Source of the DNA: Pseudomonadota bacterium | GTDB lineage: Bacteria; Myxococcota; Polyangia; Polyangiales; Polyangiaceae | Direction of reading: 5' to 3' | DNA length: 16,935 bases | NCBI GenBank assembly: GCA_023419055.1 | Contig: JAEZYO010000964.1 | Coordinates: forward strand, 1 to 16,935 | Part shown: in pieces, positions 9,101-15,058 of the stretch | Layout of the letters: each line of letters opens with the position of its first letter | Position numbering within the stretch: position 1 is the first letter of the stretch | Position numbers and translations under genes: made by a program | The notes under the pieces: generated by a model | Seen by the model: the letters and a program-made list of their open reading frames with translations, nothing else | What the model was told of the DNA's origin: nothing | The model's database searches: none

Positions 9101-9584
9101 CATCCTTCGCACCACGACGAAGAAGGCGCGCAACGTGCTGGTCTACGAGGCGCGCTCGCGGGCCCGGAAGCTCCGCAACAACGCCAAGATGCGCTTGTTC
9201 CGGATCTTCCTCGACAACAAGCTCGATCCGCCGGACTTCCTGAAGCACCTCACCGTCACCATCGTGCTTCGCTTCGCCGAGAAGGAGTACGTGATCCCGA
9301 AGCGCCCGTACCCGGGTGAAGTCGTGCTGTTCCGCGCGACGAAGAAGGACGCCTGCTTCGACGGCACCGTGATCGACGATACGCCCTACATCGACCTCTT
9401 CCAGGACCCTGAGCTCGGTTGGCGAGACAAGGCCGGCACGCTGCACGTGCACGACGTCCCCGGCGGTCACTCGAGCATGCTCCAGGAGCCCCACGTGAAA
9501 GCCATGGCCGAGCTCATCCAGCGCCACATCGACGAGAACCTCGACAAGCTCGCTCGCGCCAGCGTGAACCGGGTGGCGTCATGA
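6195..9584 (+). CDS. NRPS-like synthetase: half-C, A, PCP, TE
   Basis: A 1129-residue single-module enzyme. Residues about 45-215 match only the second half of a condensation domain (LLSAAFAALLHRFT to ARIAHLPLLTAAE) and lack HHxxxDG. The adenylation domain spans about 232-720, with A3 YTSGTTGKPKG at 380-390, an A5 variant YGSSE at 524-528, A7/A8 (YRMGDVG, ILGRTDFQIKLRGIRIE) and the A10 Lys718. By hand alignment to GrsA the ten specificity positions read S426 I427 F430 H467 S497 G499 I523 C531 M532 K718, so the Asp that binds an alpha-amino group is Ser. The carrier serine is Ser775 (GGDSL). The thioesterase (about 830-1110) has Cys904 in GGLCIGG and His1092 in GGHSS. The TTG start at 6195 is supported by GGAAGGA 8 bases upstream. 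The enzyme probably activates a single acid, tethers it and releases, dimerises or transfers it. ATGA overlap couples it to the downstream GT2. Confidence 0.88.
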   Translation: MLGLGSVESPVSDEGAASGESGVRIERSNPQISTDFVKRPGGAFTRGVHDVTPSSQNAGLLSAAFAALLHRFTQQQTFQIGLSHESAESALRELSFDFEETTLARDLVATATRQLECASLTARDDEFTTGIVIAPGSLEDLAERASARFPRADLTLAVSTSGAGARLVYNASLFLPESVARLGEHLGVVEKALVDLPEARIAHLPLLTAAEAERLKAEYTSPRVDYPARPLHRIVERFAAEQPHWLALTFADATLTYGELNARANRLAHYLLENGVKPGDRVGVCVEPSFDILIALLALFKVGATHVPLDPTYPTDRLEVILDDVEPRLLLAQSGTLKNLPAAKLPKAFLFDQDLDALESKPSTNPDIEYSLDEAAYIVYTSGTTGKPKGVVATHANLVFYLLVAQQKYRFCPSDVQLAFARFTFSITFFELLSMLVAGGRLVILERDHVFDFKRLVKTLETTTVIHASPSLLRKLLAHIRENGIPAETFDNLRHVSSGGDLVSPDVIEGLKPVFRNAELYVIYGSSEIACMGCTFPIPRDREVTRSFVGKPFENVSVRLYDEQQNLVPVGVAGEIYFGGAGITRGYLNRDDLTREKFVVIDGQRFYRMGDVGRFAADGNLEILGRTDFQIKLRGIRIELGDIESTLRTAPGVKEAVCAARELGSQQEKSLVAYVVLDPASPPDVKDLRRMLQAKLPDYMVPAAFVVLKALPVNMNQKLDRRALPAPTAEDLARLRTVAAPRTDVERRLVAVWESVLETTGLGIKDGFFDVGGDSLKALGLMIEIERTFQKTLPMSTLLTHPTVEDLAALIEGKGRDQNAPILLKSASGARPPVFLIHDGDGEVLLYRNLAMRLHRDHAVYGIGPHSRGEFPMLHSRMSDVVDHYTAQIRSVQPHGPYLLGGLCIGGFIAFEIARKLESEGEEVAHVALIDVAHVTTPGKSVAARRLDRFGAAFTKNQQEQRFGARLAGILRTTTKKARNVLVYEARSRARKLRNNAKMRLFRIFLDNKLDPPDFLKHLTVTIVLRFAEKEYVIPKRPYPGEVVLFRATKKDACFDGTVIDDTPYIDLFQDPELGWRDKAGTLHVHDVPGGHSSMLQEPHVKAMAELIQRHIDENLDKLARASVNRVAS

Positions 9585-10552
9585 GCCGCGCGCCGCTCCC
9601 GCCGGTGCTGGTGGTGATCGTCAATTATCGCTCGGCCGAGCTCACCATCAACAGCCTCCGCGCCCTCGAGGCCGAGGTGAAGGCGGAGCCCACCATCCGA
9701 GTCGCCGTGGTCGAGAACGACTCGGGTGACGCGGAGCGGCTCGACTCCGCGATCCGCGAGCTCCGCTTCTCGGGGTGGGCGGAGCTCATCGTTTCGCCCC
9801 GCAACGGCGGCTACGCGTACGGCAACAACGTCGCCGTACGGCGCGCGCTCGAGAGGGACGACAAGCCCGCCTTCTTCCTCCTCCTGAACCCGGATACGGA
9901 AGTGCGGCCTGGCGCCGTTCGCGCGCTCGTGGAGTTCATGCAGGATCGCCCGGAGGTCGGCATCACGGGCAGCTGCCTCGACAACCCCGACGGCACCTCG
10001 TTCGGGACCGCGTTCCGCTTCCCCAACGTGCTCGGAGAGCTGACGCGCGGGATGCGCCTCGGCGTGGTGTCGAAGGTGCTGGATCGCTGGGTCGTGCCGC
10101 GCAAGATGGGCCAGGAGCCGGAGCAGGTCGACTGGCTGCCGGGCGCCAGCATGATGGTGCGGCGCGAGGTCTTCGAGACCATCGGCCTGATGGACGAAGA
10201 ATACTTCCTCTATTACGAGGAGACCGATTTCTGCCTGCAGGCTCGCCGCGCCGGCTTCACTTGCTGGTACGTGCCCGCGAGCCGCGTGATGCACGTCGCC
10301 GGACAGAGCACGGGCGTGACCGACCGCACCGGCCCTCCGAAGCGCCGGCCGCGCTACCTCTTCGACTCGCGGCGCCGCTACTTCTTGAAGAACCACGGGC
10401 TCCTCTACACAGCGCTCGCCGACGCGGCGTGGCTCTCCGGCCTCGCGAGCTTCCGGGCGCGCTCCCTGGTTCAGCGCAAGCCCTCGGAAGATCCGCCGAG
10501 CCTCTGGCGCGACTCGTTCGCGAACAGCGTCTTTCGCCGCCCGTTCGACTGA
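9581..10552 (+). CDS. glycosyltransferase family 2, second copy
   Basis: A 323-residue GT-A inverting transferase of the rhamnosyltransferase-like group and a paralogue of the GT2 at 3485. The N-terminal strand is VLVVIVNY. The NGGYAYGNN motif begins at Asn75. The metal/nucleotide motif is Asn103-Pro104-Asp105 (LLLNPDT). WLPGASMMVRREVF is followed by the acceptor-side acids in YYEETDFCLQARR (211-223) and by His238 (VMHVAGQS). ATG 9581 overlaps the stop of the NRPS-like gene (ATGA), so the two are translationally coupled and must be made together. This suggests that the product or acceptor of the NRPS-like enzyme meets a sugar. An upstream in-frame start inside the NRPS gene would add residues with no family match. 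The C-terminal tail after about 280 is divergent. Confidence 0.88.
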   Translation: MSRAPLPPVLVVIVNYRSAELTINSLRALEAEVKAEPTIRVAVVENDSGDAERLDSAIRELRFSGWAELIVSPRNGGYAYGNNVAVRRALERDDKPAFFLLLNPDTEVRPGAVRALVEFMQDRPEVGITGSCLDNPDGTSFGTAFRFPNVLGELTRGMRLGVVSKVLDRWVVPRKMGQEPEQVDWLPGASMMVRREVFETIGLMDEEYFLYYEETDFCLQARRAGFTCWYVPASRVMHVAGQSTGVTDRTGPPKRRPRYLFDSRRRYFLKNHGLLYTALADAAWLSGLASFRARSLVQRKPSEDPPSLWRDSFANSVFRRPFD

Positions 10553-10573
10553 GCGCCCCCGCCCGAGGCGTCA
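10550..10573. terminator. stem joining two convergent stop codons
   Basis: TGA-g-CGCC (10550-10557) pairs with GGCG-TCA (10567-10573), leaving G10553 bulged and a 9-base C-rich loop. The base of the stem is the stop codon of the GT2 on one side and the reverse-strand stop of the SGNH hydrolase on the other. There is no T-run. It may work as a compact two-way terminator in the 18-base gap between these genes. Confidence 0.38.
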
Positions 10574-11722
10574 GCGCGAGACGACGCGGTCGCTGCTCAA
10601 GCGCTCGGCGACCGCTTTCGCGACCACGGCTGCGCCCTCTCCGTCGAGGTGCGTGTAGTCACCCTGGAGGTAGAGGCTCGGCACCTTGCCGCTCGCCTTG
10701 CCCGCTTCGCGCGCGGCGCGGAGCGCCTGATCGGCGTCGATGAACGGAACGCCCAGCCTTGCCGCCATCGCCTTGGTGCGCTCGGTCGGCACGATGGTGA
10801 TGCGCTCGCGCTGGACCGCCTTCTCGTTGTCGGCGAAGGCATCCGAGAGCATGAAGCGAGCGGGCGCCATGGTGAGGTAGAACTTGCTCCCGCGCTGCGT
10901 CACCGTGTCCCTGAGCGCCGCGAGGTCGCGCTCGGCGAGCTGCCACGCCGCCTCCGCGAGCTTCGGATCGAGGTCCAGCTGACGGTAGCCGTGCGCGAGC
11001 AGCGCACCATACGGGGCCTTCGCGTCGACGTGATGCTGGAGCACGCCGATCTGGTAGAGGAAGCGCTCGGTGTTGAGCGAGAGGAACGACGGCAGGGCGA
11101 GCGATTTGGTCCAGCGCTTGACCTCGGTCGTCTTCTCGCCGAGCCCTCCCTTCGCCGGCGATGGCTGCGGGTTTTGAGGGACCTTGGGCTCGCCGTCGCG
11201 CCGGATCCAGGCGAGCGCGACGTGGTTGCCGGTCAAGGCGAGCACCACCGCGTCCGGGTCGTAGCCGTTGAACTCGCGCTCGAACCCATACGCGAGATCG
11301 CGCAGGCTGGTCGCGGGCACGGCGGCGTTGATGACGCGCGTCGGGCGGTCCTTTCCGAGATCGCGCTCGAGCGCCGCGGGCCACGTCTGGTCGACGGCGA
11401 CCCCAGTCCCGAAGGTCACCGAATCCCCGAGCGCGAGCACCCTGAACTCCCCTTGAGGCTTCGCCTTCGGGACGGAAGGCCCGCGAAAGCCCTCGGCGTT
11501 GACCGCGATGGGGCTACCGCCCGTGTACTCCTGATCGAAGAGGTGTTGCGCGTAGCGCGGGTCCGCGGAGCGGATCACTTGCTCCGAGATGCCCATGGCC
11601 AGGCAGACGACGGCGATCTCGAACAGCATGCTCCGGCTCTCCGGGTTCACCCACTTGGCGAGCGCACGCCGGCTCGGTGATTCGGAGGCGGGAGACCTTT
11701 CGGTGAGGTGTTGGTTCGTCAT
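10571..11722 (-). CDS. SGNH hydrolase, AlgJ/AlgX-like, membrane-anchored
   Basis: A 383-residue protein with one N-terminal membrane segment (about 33-49, SMLFEIAVVCLAMGIS) and an SGNH/GDSL domain outside. Block I is VLALGDSVTFGTG with nucleophile Ser101. Block III Asn166 is in LTGNH, and the Asp355/His358 pair is in GDYTHLD. Proteins of this type next to an MBOAT act as periplasmic O-acyltransferases or esterases on polysaccharides, as AlgJ and AlgX do for alginate. ATG 11722 lies 13 bases after the MBOAT stop. No clear ribosome-binding site is visible, so translation is probably coupled. It is the last gene of a three-gene operon and converges on the GT2. The insert between about 180 and 205 is low-complexity Pro/Lys/Gly. 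The acyl group and glycan target are unknown. Confidence 0.82.
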   Translation of the reverse strand: MTNQHLTERSPASESPSRRALAKWVNPESRSMLFEIAVVCLAMGISEQVIRSADPRYAQHLFDQEYTGGSPIAVNAEGFRGPSVPKAKPQGEFRVLALGDSVTFGTGVAVDQTWPAALERDLGKDRPTRVINAAVPATSLRDLAYGFEREFNGYDPDAVVLALTGNHVALAWIRRDGEPKVPQNPQPSPAKGGLGEKTTEVKRWTKSLALPSFLSLNTERFLYQIGVLQHHVDAKAPYGALLAHGYRQLDLDPKLAEAAWQLAERDLAALRDTVTQRGSKFYLTMAPARFMLSDAFADNEKAVQRERITIVPTERTKAMAARLGVPFIDADQALRAAREAGKASGKVPSLYLQGDYTHLDGEGAAVVAKAVAERLSSDRVVSR

Positions 11723-11735
11723 GGCAAGCGCGAGC

Positions 11736-13118
11736 TCAGAACTGGAAGTAGATGAACTCGGGGTTCGAAGCGCCCTGGAACGTGAAGGCCAGAATCACCA
11801 GGCAGGCGTAGGTCACGAAGCGCAGCGTGCGCGCGTTGCCCGTCGCGATCTCGAGCCAGCGCGCCCGCAGGCCGAACGCGTCGATGGCGAGGATCAAGCC
11901 GAGCAGGTAGAGGGGCCGGAAGCCGCCGTACCACTCGCCCGGGGCCGCCGTCCCGATGCGCTGCAGGATCTCGACCGCGACCTCCATGCTGCTCGCTCGG
12001 AAGAAGACCCAGGAGAGGCAGACGACGTGGAACGTGAAGAGCCAGCGCAGCGCCTTGACCGGCAAGCTCGACTTGCTCGCGTCTTCGACGCCGAGGGCCC
12101 GCTCGCTCGCGAGCCCGACGCCGTGGATGCCGCCCCACACGACCCAGTTCCAACCCGCGCCGTGCCACAGGCCGCCGAGCAGCATGGTGAGCGCGAGGTT
12201 GACGTAGGTCCTGAGCTCGCCCTTTCGGCTGCCGCCGAGCGGAATGTAGAGGTAGTCGCGCAGCCAGCTCGAGAGCGAAATGTGCCAGCGCCGCCAGAAG
12301 TCGCGGATGGTGAGCGACAGGTAGGGTTGCTTGAAGTTCTCCGGCAGCTCGACGCCGAGCATGAGCGCGGAGCCGATCGCAATGTCCGAGTAGCCCGCGA
12401 AATCGCAGTAGATCTGCACCGCGAAGCCGTAGGTGGCGAGCAGGAGCCCCGCCCCGGAGGTCGCGCCGGGCGCCGCGTAGGCCTCGTTCACGAGCTTCGA
12501 CACGGAGTCGGCGACGTAGACCTTGAGCAGCATGCCCCAGACGATCAGCGCGACGCCGCGCTTGATGTTGTCCCACTTGAACGGCTGCTTGGTCTCGAGC
12601 TGCGGCAAGAGGCTCGACGCGCGCAAGATCGGCCCTGCCACGAGGTGCGGGAAGTACGCGACGAAGAGCGCCATCTCGAGCAGCGACTTCCGCGCCGTGA
12701 TCTCGCGCCGGTAGACGTCGATGACGTAGGCCATCGACATGAAGGTGTAAAAGGAGATGCCGAGCGGCAGCGCGAGGTTCAGCACCGGCCAGGGGCGCAC
12801 GCCGGTAAGCTCCGCGATCGACCCCGAGAGGAAGTCGGCGTACTTGAAGACGCCGAGCATCAACAGGTTCGCCGCCATCGAGATCGAGACGATCCATTTG
12901 CGAGCGCGGGGGCGCTGCTCGTGCTCGACCCAGCGGGCGACCGAGTAGTCGACCACCGTGGTGGCGAGGAGCAGCGCGGAGAGCTTGAAGCTCCACACCC
13001 AGTAAAACGCGTAGCTTGCGATCAGAATGAAGATCTGCCGCTGTCGGTGCCCGAGCTGGTAGTAGATGAAGACTACCGTCGGCAGGAAGATCAGGAAGGG
13101 CAGCGAATTGAAGAGCAT
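11736..13118 (-). CDS. MBOAT-family O-acyltransferase, AlgI-like
   Basis: A 460-residue multi-span inner-membrane protein. Family signatures are FPHLVAGPI (156-164), YCDFAGYSDIAIG (237-249), FWRRWHISLSSWLRDYLYIP (274-293, His279) and GGLWHGAGWNWVVWGG (315-330). His319 is the expected catalytic His. The length is normal for AlgI/PatA-type proteins. These move an acyl group, usually acetyl, from a cytoplasmic donor across the membrane to a partner that places it on a glycan. The SGNH protein 13 bases downstream is the natural partner. ATG 13118 lies 7 bases after the stop of the membrane glycosyltransferase, which indicates one operon. Family membership is secure, but whether it moves acetyl or a longer acyl group cannot be told from the sequence. 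Confidence 0.92.
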   Translation of the reverse strand: MLFNSLPFLIFLPTVVFIYYQLGHRQRQIFILIASYAFYWVWSFKLSALLLATTVVDYSVARWVEHEQRPRARKWIVSISMAANLLMLGVFKYADFLSGSIAELTGVRPWPVLNLALPLGISFYTFMSMAYVIDVYRREITARKSLLEMALFVAYFPHLVAGPILRASSLLPQLETKQPFKWDNIKRGVALIVWGMLLKVYVADSVSKLVNEAYAAPGATSGAGLLLATYGFAVQIYCDFAGYSDIAIGSALMLGVELPENFKQPYLSLTIRDFWRRWHISLSSWLRDYLYIPLGGSRKGELRTYVNLALTMLLGGLWHGAGWNWVVWGGIHGVGLASERALGVEDASKSSLPVKALRWLFTFHVVCLSWVFFRASSMEVAVEILQRIGTAAPGEWYGGFRPLYLLGLILAIDAFGLRARWLEIATGNARTLRFVTYACLVILAFTFQGASNPEFIYFQF

Positions 13119-13125
13119 GGTCGGG

Positions 13126-14802
13126 TCAGGGGCGGCAGGCCGGATCCGAAGACGGCGGCCAATTTAACCGATGCAGGCCGGGCAGTGAGTGCCCTTTCAG
13201 GAAGTCGCGCCGGAAGAACCCGGCGACGTAAGGCACTTCCCGCCCGCGAAAATAGGCGGCCTCGTACTCCTCGCGGAAGCGCGACTCTTGATAGAGGTGG
13301 CCGAAGATCTGGTTTTCGAACGGATAAATGATGCCGCAGGCGTGCTTCGGCTCGTTCTGAAACACGTGCGCGCCCACCACCTCGGGTGGCGCCTGCCAGA
13401 AGACGTCGGCCGAGAACGCAGCGTGACCGTGGCGCCCCTTCCGCGCTCCGCGGTGGTGCGCCATGGGTGTGTAATTGAGTCCCAAAAGATCCACGACTCG
13501 GCCGTCGTAGCCGTAGGCGATCCCCCCTGCCCCGCTCACCCCGAGCTTTGCCCCGAGGGCTCCGATCTCACGGGTCAGGTCCTGGCCCATGCGTCGCCCC
13601 TCGTCCGCGAGCTGGAACTCGAGGACGAGCCGCGAGCCCTGGAACAGGCGGACGAAGTCGCCGGCGCCGACCAGGGCAACGAGCCCGACCAGGGCAACGA
13701 GCACCCGAACCCTGCCCTCGCTGGTTCGCGCCACGAGCTCGGCGAGCGGGAGCGCCACCCAGGGCAAGAACGGCACGAGGAAGCGATGTTCCGCGAAGTG
13801 ATCTCCGCCCCCGTAGAGAGGCAGGACCAACCCGAGCAAGAGCACGAGGACGGCCCCTCGACTGCTCGCGTCGAGGACCCGGCGAGCGCGAGGTCGGAGG
13901 AGATCGAGGAGGCCGTAGCCGAGCGGCGCCAGCAGAAGGAGACGCGGCGGGAAAGCCTTGAAATAACGGCCGACGTACTTGGCCCCTTCGAGCAGGTTGT
14001 AGAGCCTGTCGCCCGAAACCTTCGCGTAATACGTGTTCGGCAGCGGATAGCCGAAGTACGTCCACCGAAACGCCGTCAAGGCCGCGGCCACGACGGTGAA
14101 CGCGACGACCGGCACCGAAAACGCGCGCGCGACGCGGCCGAGCGTGACGCCGCGCTCCCAGGCTTGAAACGCCGCGAGCGCCACGAGCGCCGGCCCCACG
14201 AGCAGCGCCTCGGGACGCGTGAGGACCATCAGGGCCACCACGAGGGCGAGCCTCCTGCCTCGTGTTTCGAGCTCGAGACCGGGCGCGAGGACTGCTCGCG
14301 CCCCGAGCGCGAGGAGCGCGCTCCAGAGCGTGAGGTCCATCAGCGTGGCGAACGACCAGGCGAAGAAGCTGCTCTGGCCGAGCACCCAGAGCGCCGCCGC
14401 GGCGCGCCCGCCGGGGGAACGGGTGGTCTCGAACACCGTGCGGAGCACGCACCAGACCGTCACTCCCGTGAGTAGAAGCGACACCCCGAGCGTGACGAGC
14501 TCGTGCCGCCGGGCGACCAGCGCCTGAATCAGCGCGGAAACGAGCGTCCAGAGGAGCGAGGTGAAGCCCTCGACCCGCTCGAACCCAGGCGTGTAGACGA
14601 AGCCCTCGCCGTTCACGAGGTTCCGCGCGTAAACGAAGATGATGTTCGCGTCGTCCACACCCTCGAGCGGAAAGCCGAGCGCTGCGAGCGCGAAGAGCGA
14701 GCCCAAAACCGCGACGACGGCCGCCGTGCCGAGCGCAGCGCGGTCCCTCGCGGTCGACGGCTCCGTGACCGACGAGGAGCTTCCGAGAAAGAACGCTCGC
14801 AT
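13126..14802 (-). CDS. GT-C-type membrane glycosyltransferase, AftB/ArnT-like
   Basis: A 558-residue polytopic membrane protein. After the first membrane segment (about 23-44) comes the extracytoplasmic loop with Asp50-Asp51 (EGVDDANIIFVYARNLVNGE), the acidic pair typical of GT-C enzymes that use polyprenyl-phosphate sugars. RVEGFTSLLWTL follows, and NTYYAKVSG lies at 256-264; both resemble AftB-like arabinofuranosyltransferases. The region after about 385 appears soluble and periplasmic. ATG 14802 is preferred over an upstream TTG at 14841 because GAAGG lies about 9-10 bases before it. It is the first gene of the operon with the MBOAT and SGNH genes and probably adds a sugar to the glycan that those two acylate, on the outer side of the membrane. 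The exact donor is unknown. Confidence 0.8.
   Translation of the reverse strand: MRAFFLGSSSSVTEPSTARDRAALGTAAVVAVLGSLFALAALGFPLEGVDDANIIFVYARNLVNGEGFVYTPGFERVEGFTSLLWTLVSALIQALVARRHELVTLGVSLLLTGVTVWCVLRTVFETTRSPGGRAAAALWVLGQSSFFAWSFATLMDLTLWSALLALGARAVLAPGLELETRGRRLALVVALMVLTRPEALLVGPALVALAAFQAWERGVTLGRVARAFSVPVVAFTVVAAALTAFRWTYFGYPLPNTYYAKVSGDRLYNLLEGAKYVGRYFKAFPPRLLLLAPLGYGLLDLLRPRARRVLDASSRGAVLVLLLGLVLPLYGGGDHFAEHRFLVPFLPWVALPLAELVARTSEGRVRVLVALVGLVALVGAGDFVRLFQGSRLVLEFQLADEGRRMGQDLTREIGALGAKLGVSGAGGIAYGYDGRVVDLLGLNYTPMAHHRGARKGRHGHAAFSADVFWQAPPEVVGAHVFQNEPKHACGIIYPFENQIFGHLYQESRFREEYEAAYFRGREVPYVAGFFRRDFLKGHSLPGLHRLNWPPSSDPACRP
13668..13703. repeat. 18-base tandem duplication inside the GT-C gene
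   Basis: CGACCAGGGCAACGAGCC (13668-13685) is followed directly by a copy with one change at its last base (13686-13703). On the minus strand this encodes VALVGL and VALVGA, lengthening one membrane segment (about residues 367-381) in frame. It looks like a recent slippage or duplication event, and the frame is kept. Confidence 0.8.
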
Positions 14803-15058
14803 GCTGCCTGCCCTTCTATCTACTCGTCCGGTAGGCGGCAACGCCTTACGGCAGGGCTGAAGCGGGGAGAGACGCGCTCGTCCAGCATGGTAGTAAGTCC
14901 GCCAAAGTGCCCGGCGGAGGTCACGCGTACGCCTCGCTCGTTCGAGGTTCGAAAGAGCGCCGCCGCTTTACTTGCCCGAACCCTTTGGCCTAATGTGCCG
15001 GATACTCGCGAAGTCTCGGGCGGAGTCCGGCGCGAGCTTGGCTTGGAGCGCGAACAAC
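14803..15058. promoter_or_regulatory. 256-base divergent control region with a dyad
   Basis: The region lies between the start of the membrane GT operon (minus) and the beta-helix lipoprotein (plus). At 14937-14957 there is an imperfect 21-base palindrome: CTCgTTCGA on the left, TCGAAaGAG on the right and GGT in the middle, 8 of 9 positions paired. CCGCC/GGCGG arms occur at about 14899-14917. A weak -35/-10 like pair (TTTACT then TAATGT with an 18-base spacer, about 14966-14995) faces the lipoprotein. The lipoprotein ribosome-binding site GGAG is at 15045-15048. Confidence 0.4.

Noticed and set aside
6549..9527. Very long minus-strand open frame (about 990 codons) antisense to the NRPS-like gene
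   Set aside because: It is a shadow of the strongly coding plus strand: low-complexity Val/Glu/Arg/Ala content and no domain pattern. The same applies to other long antisense frames at 2383-3651, 11589-13331 and 15077-16585.
5814..14895. 9-mer ATGGTAGTA in both divergent control regions (5814 and 14887)
   Set aside because: Chance matches of 9 bases between regions this size are likely, and only the first copy is part of a palindrome.
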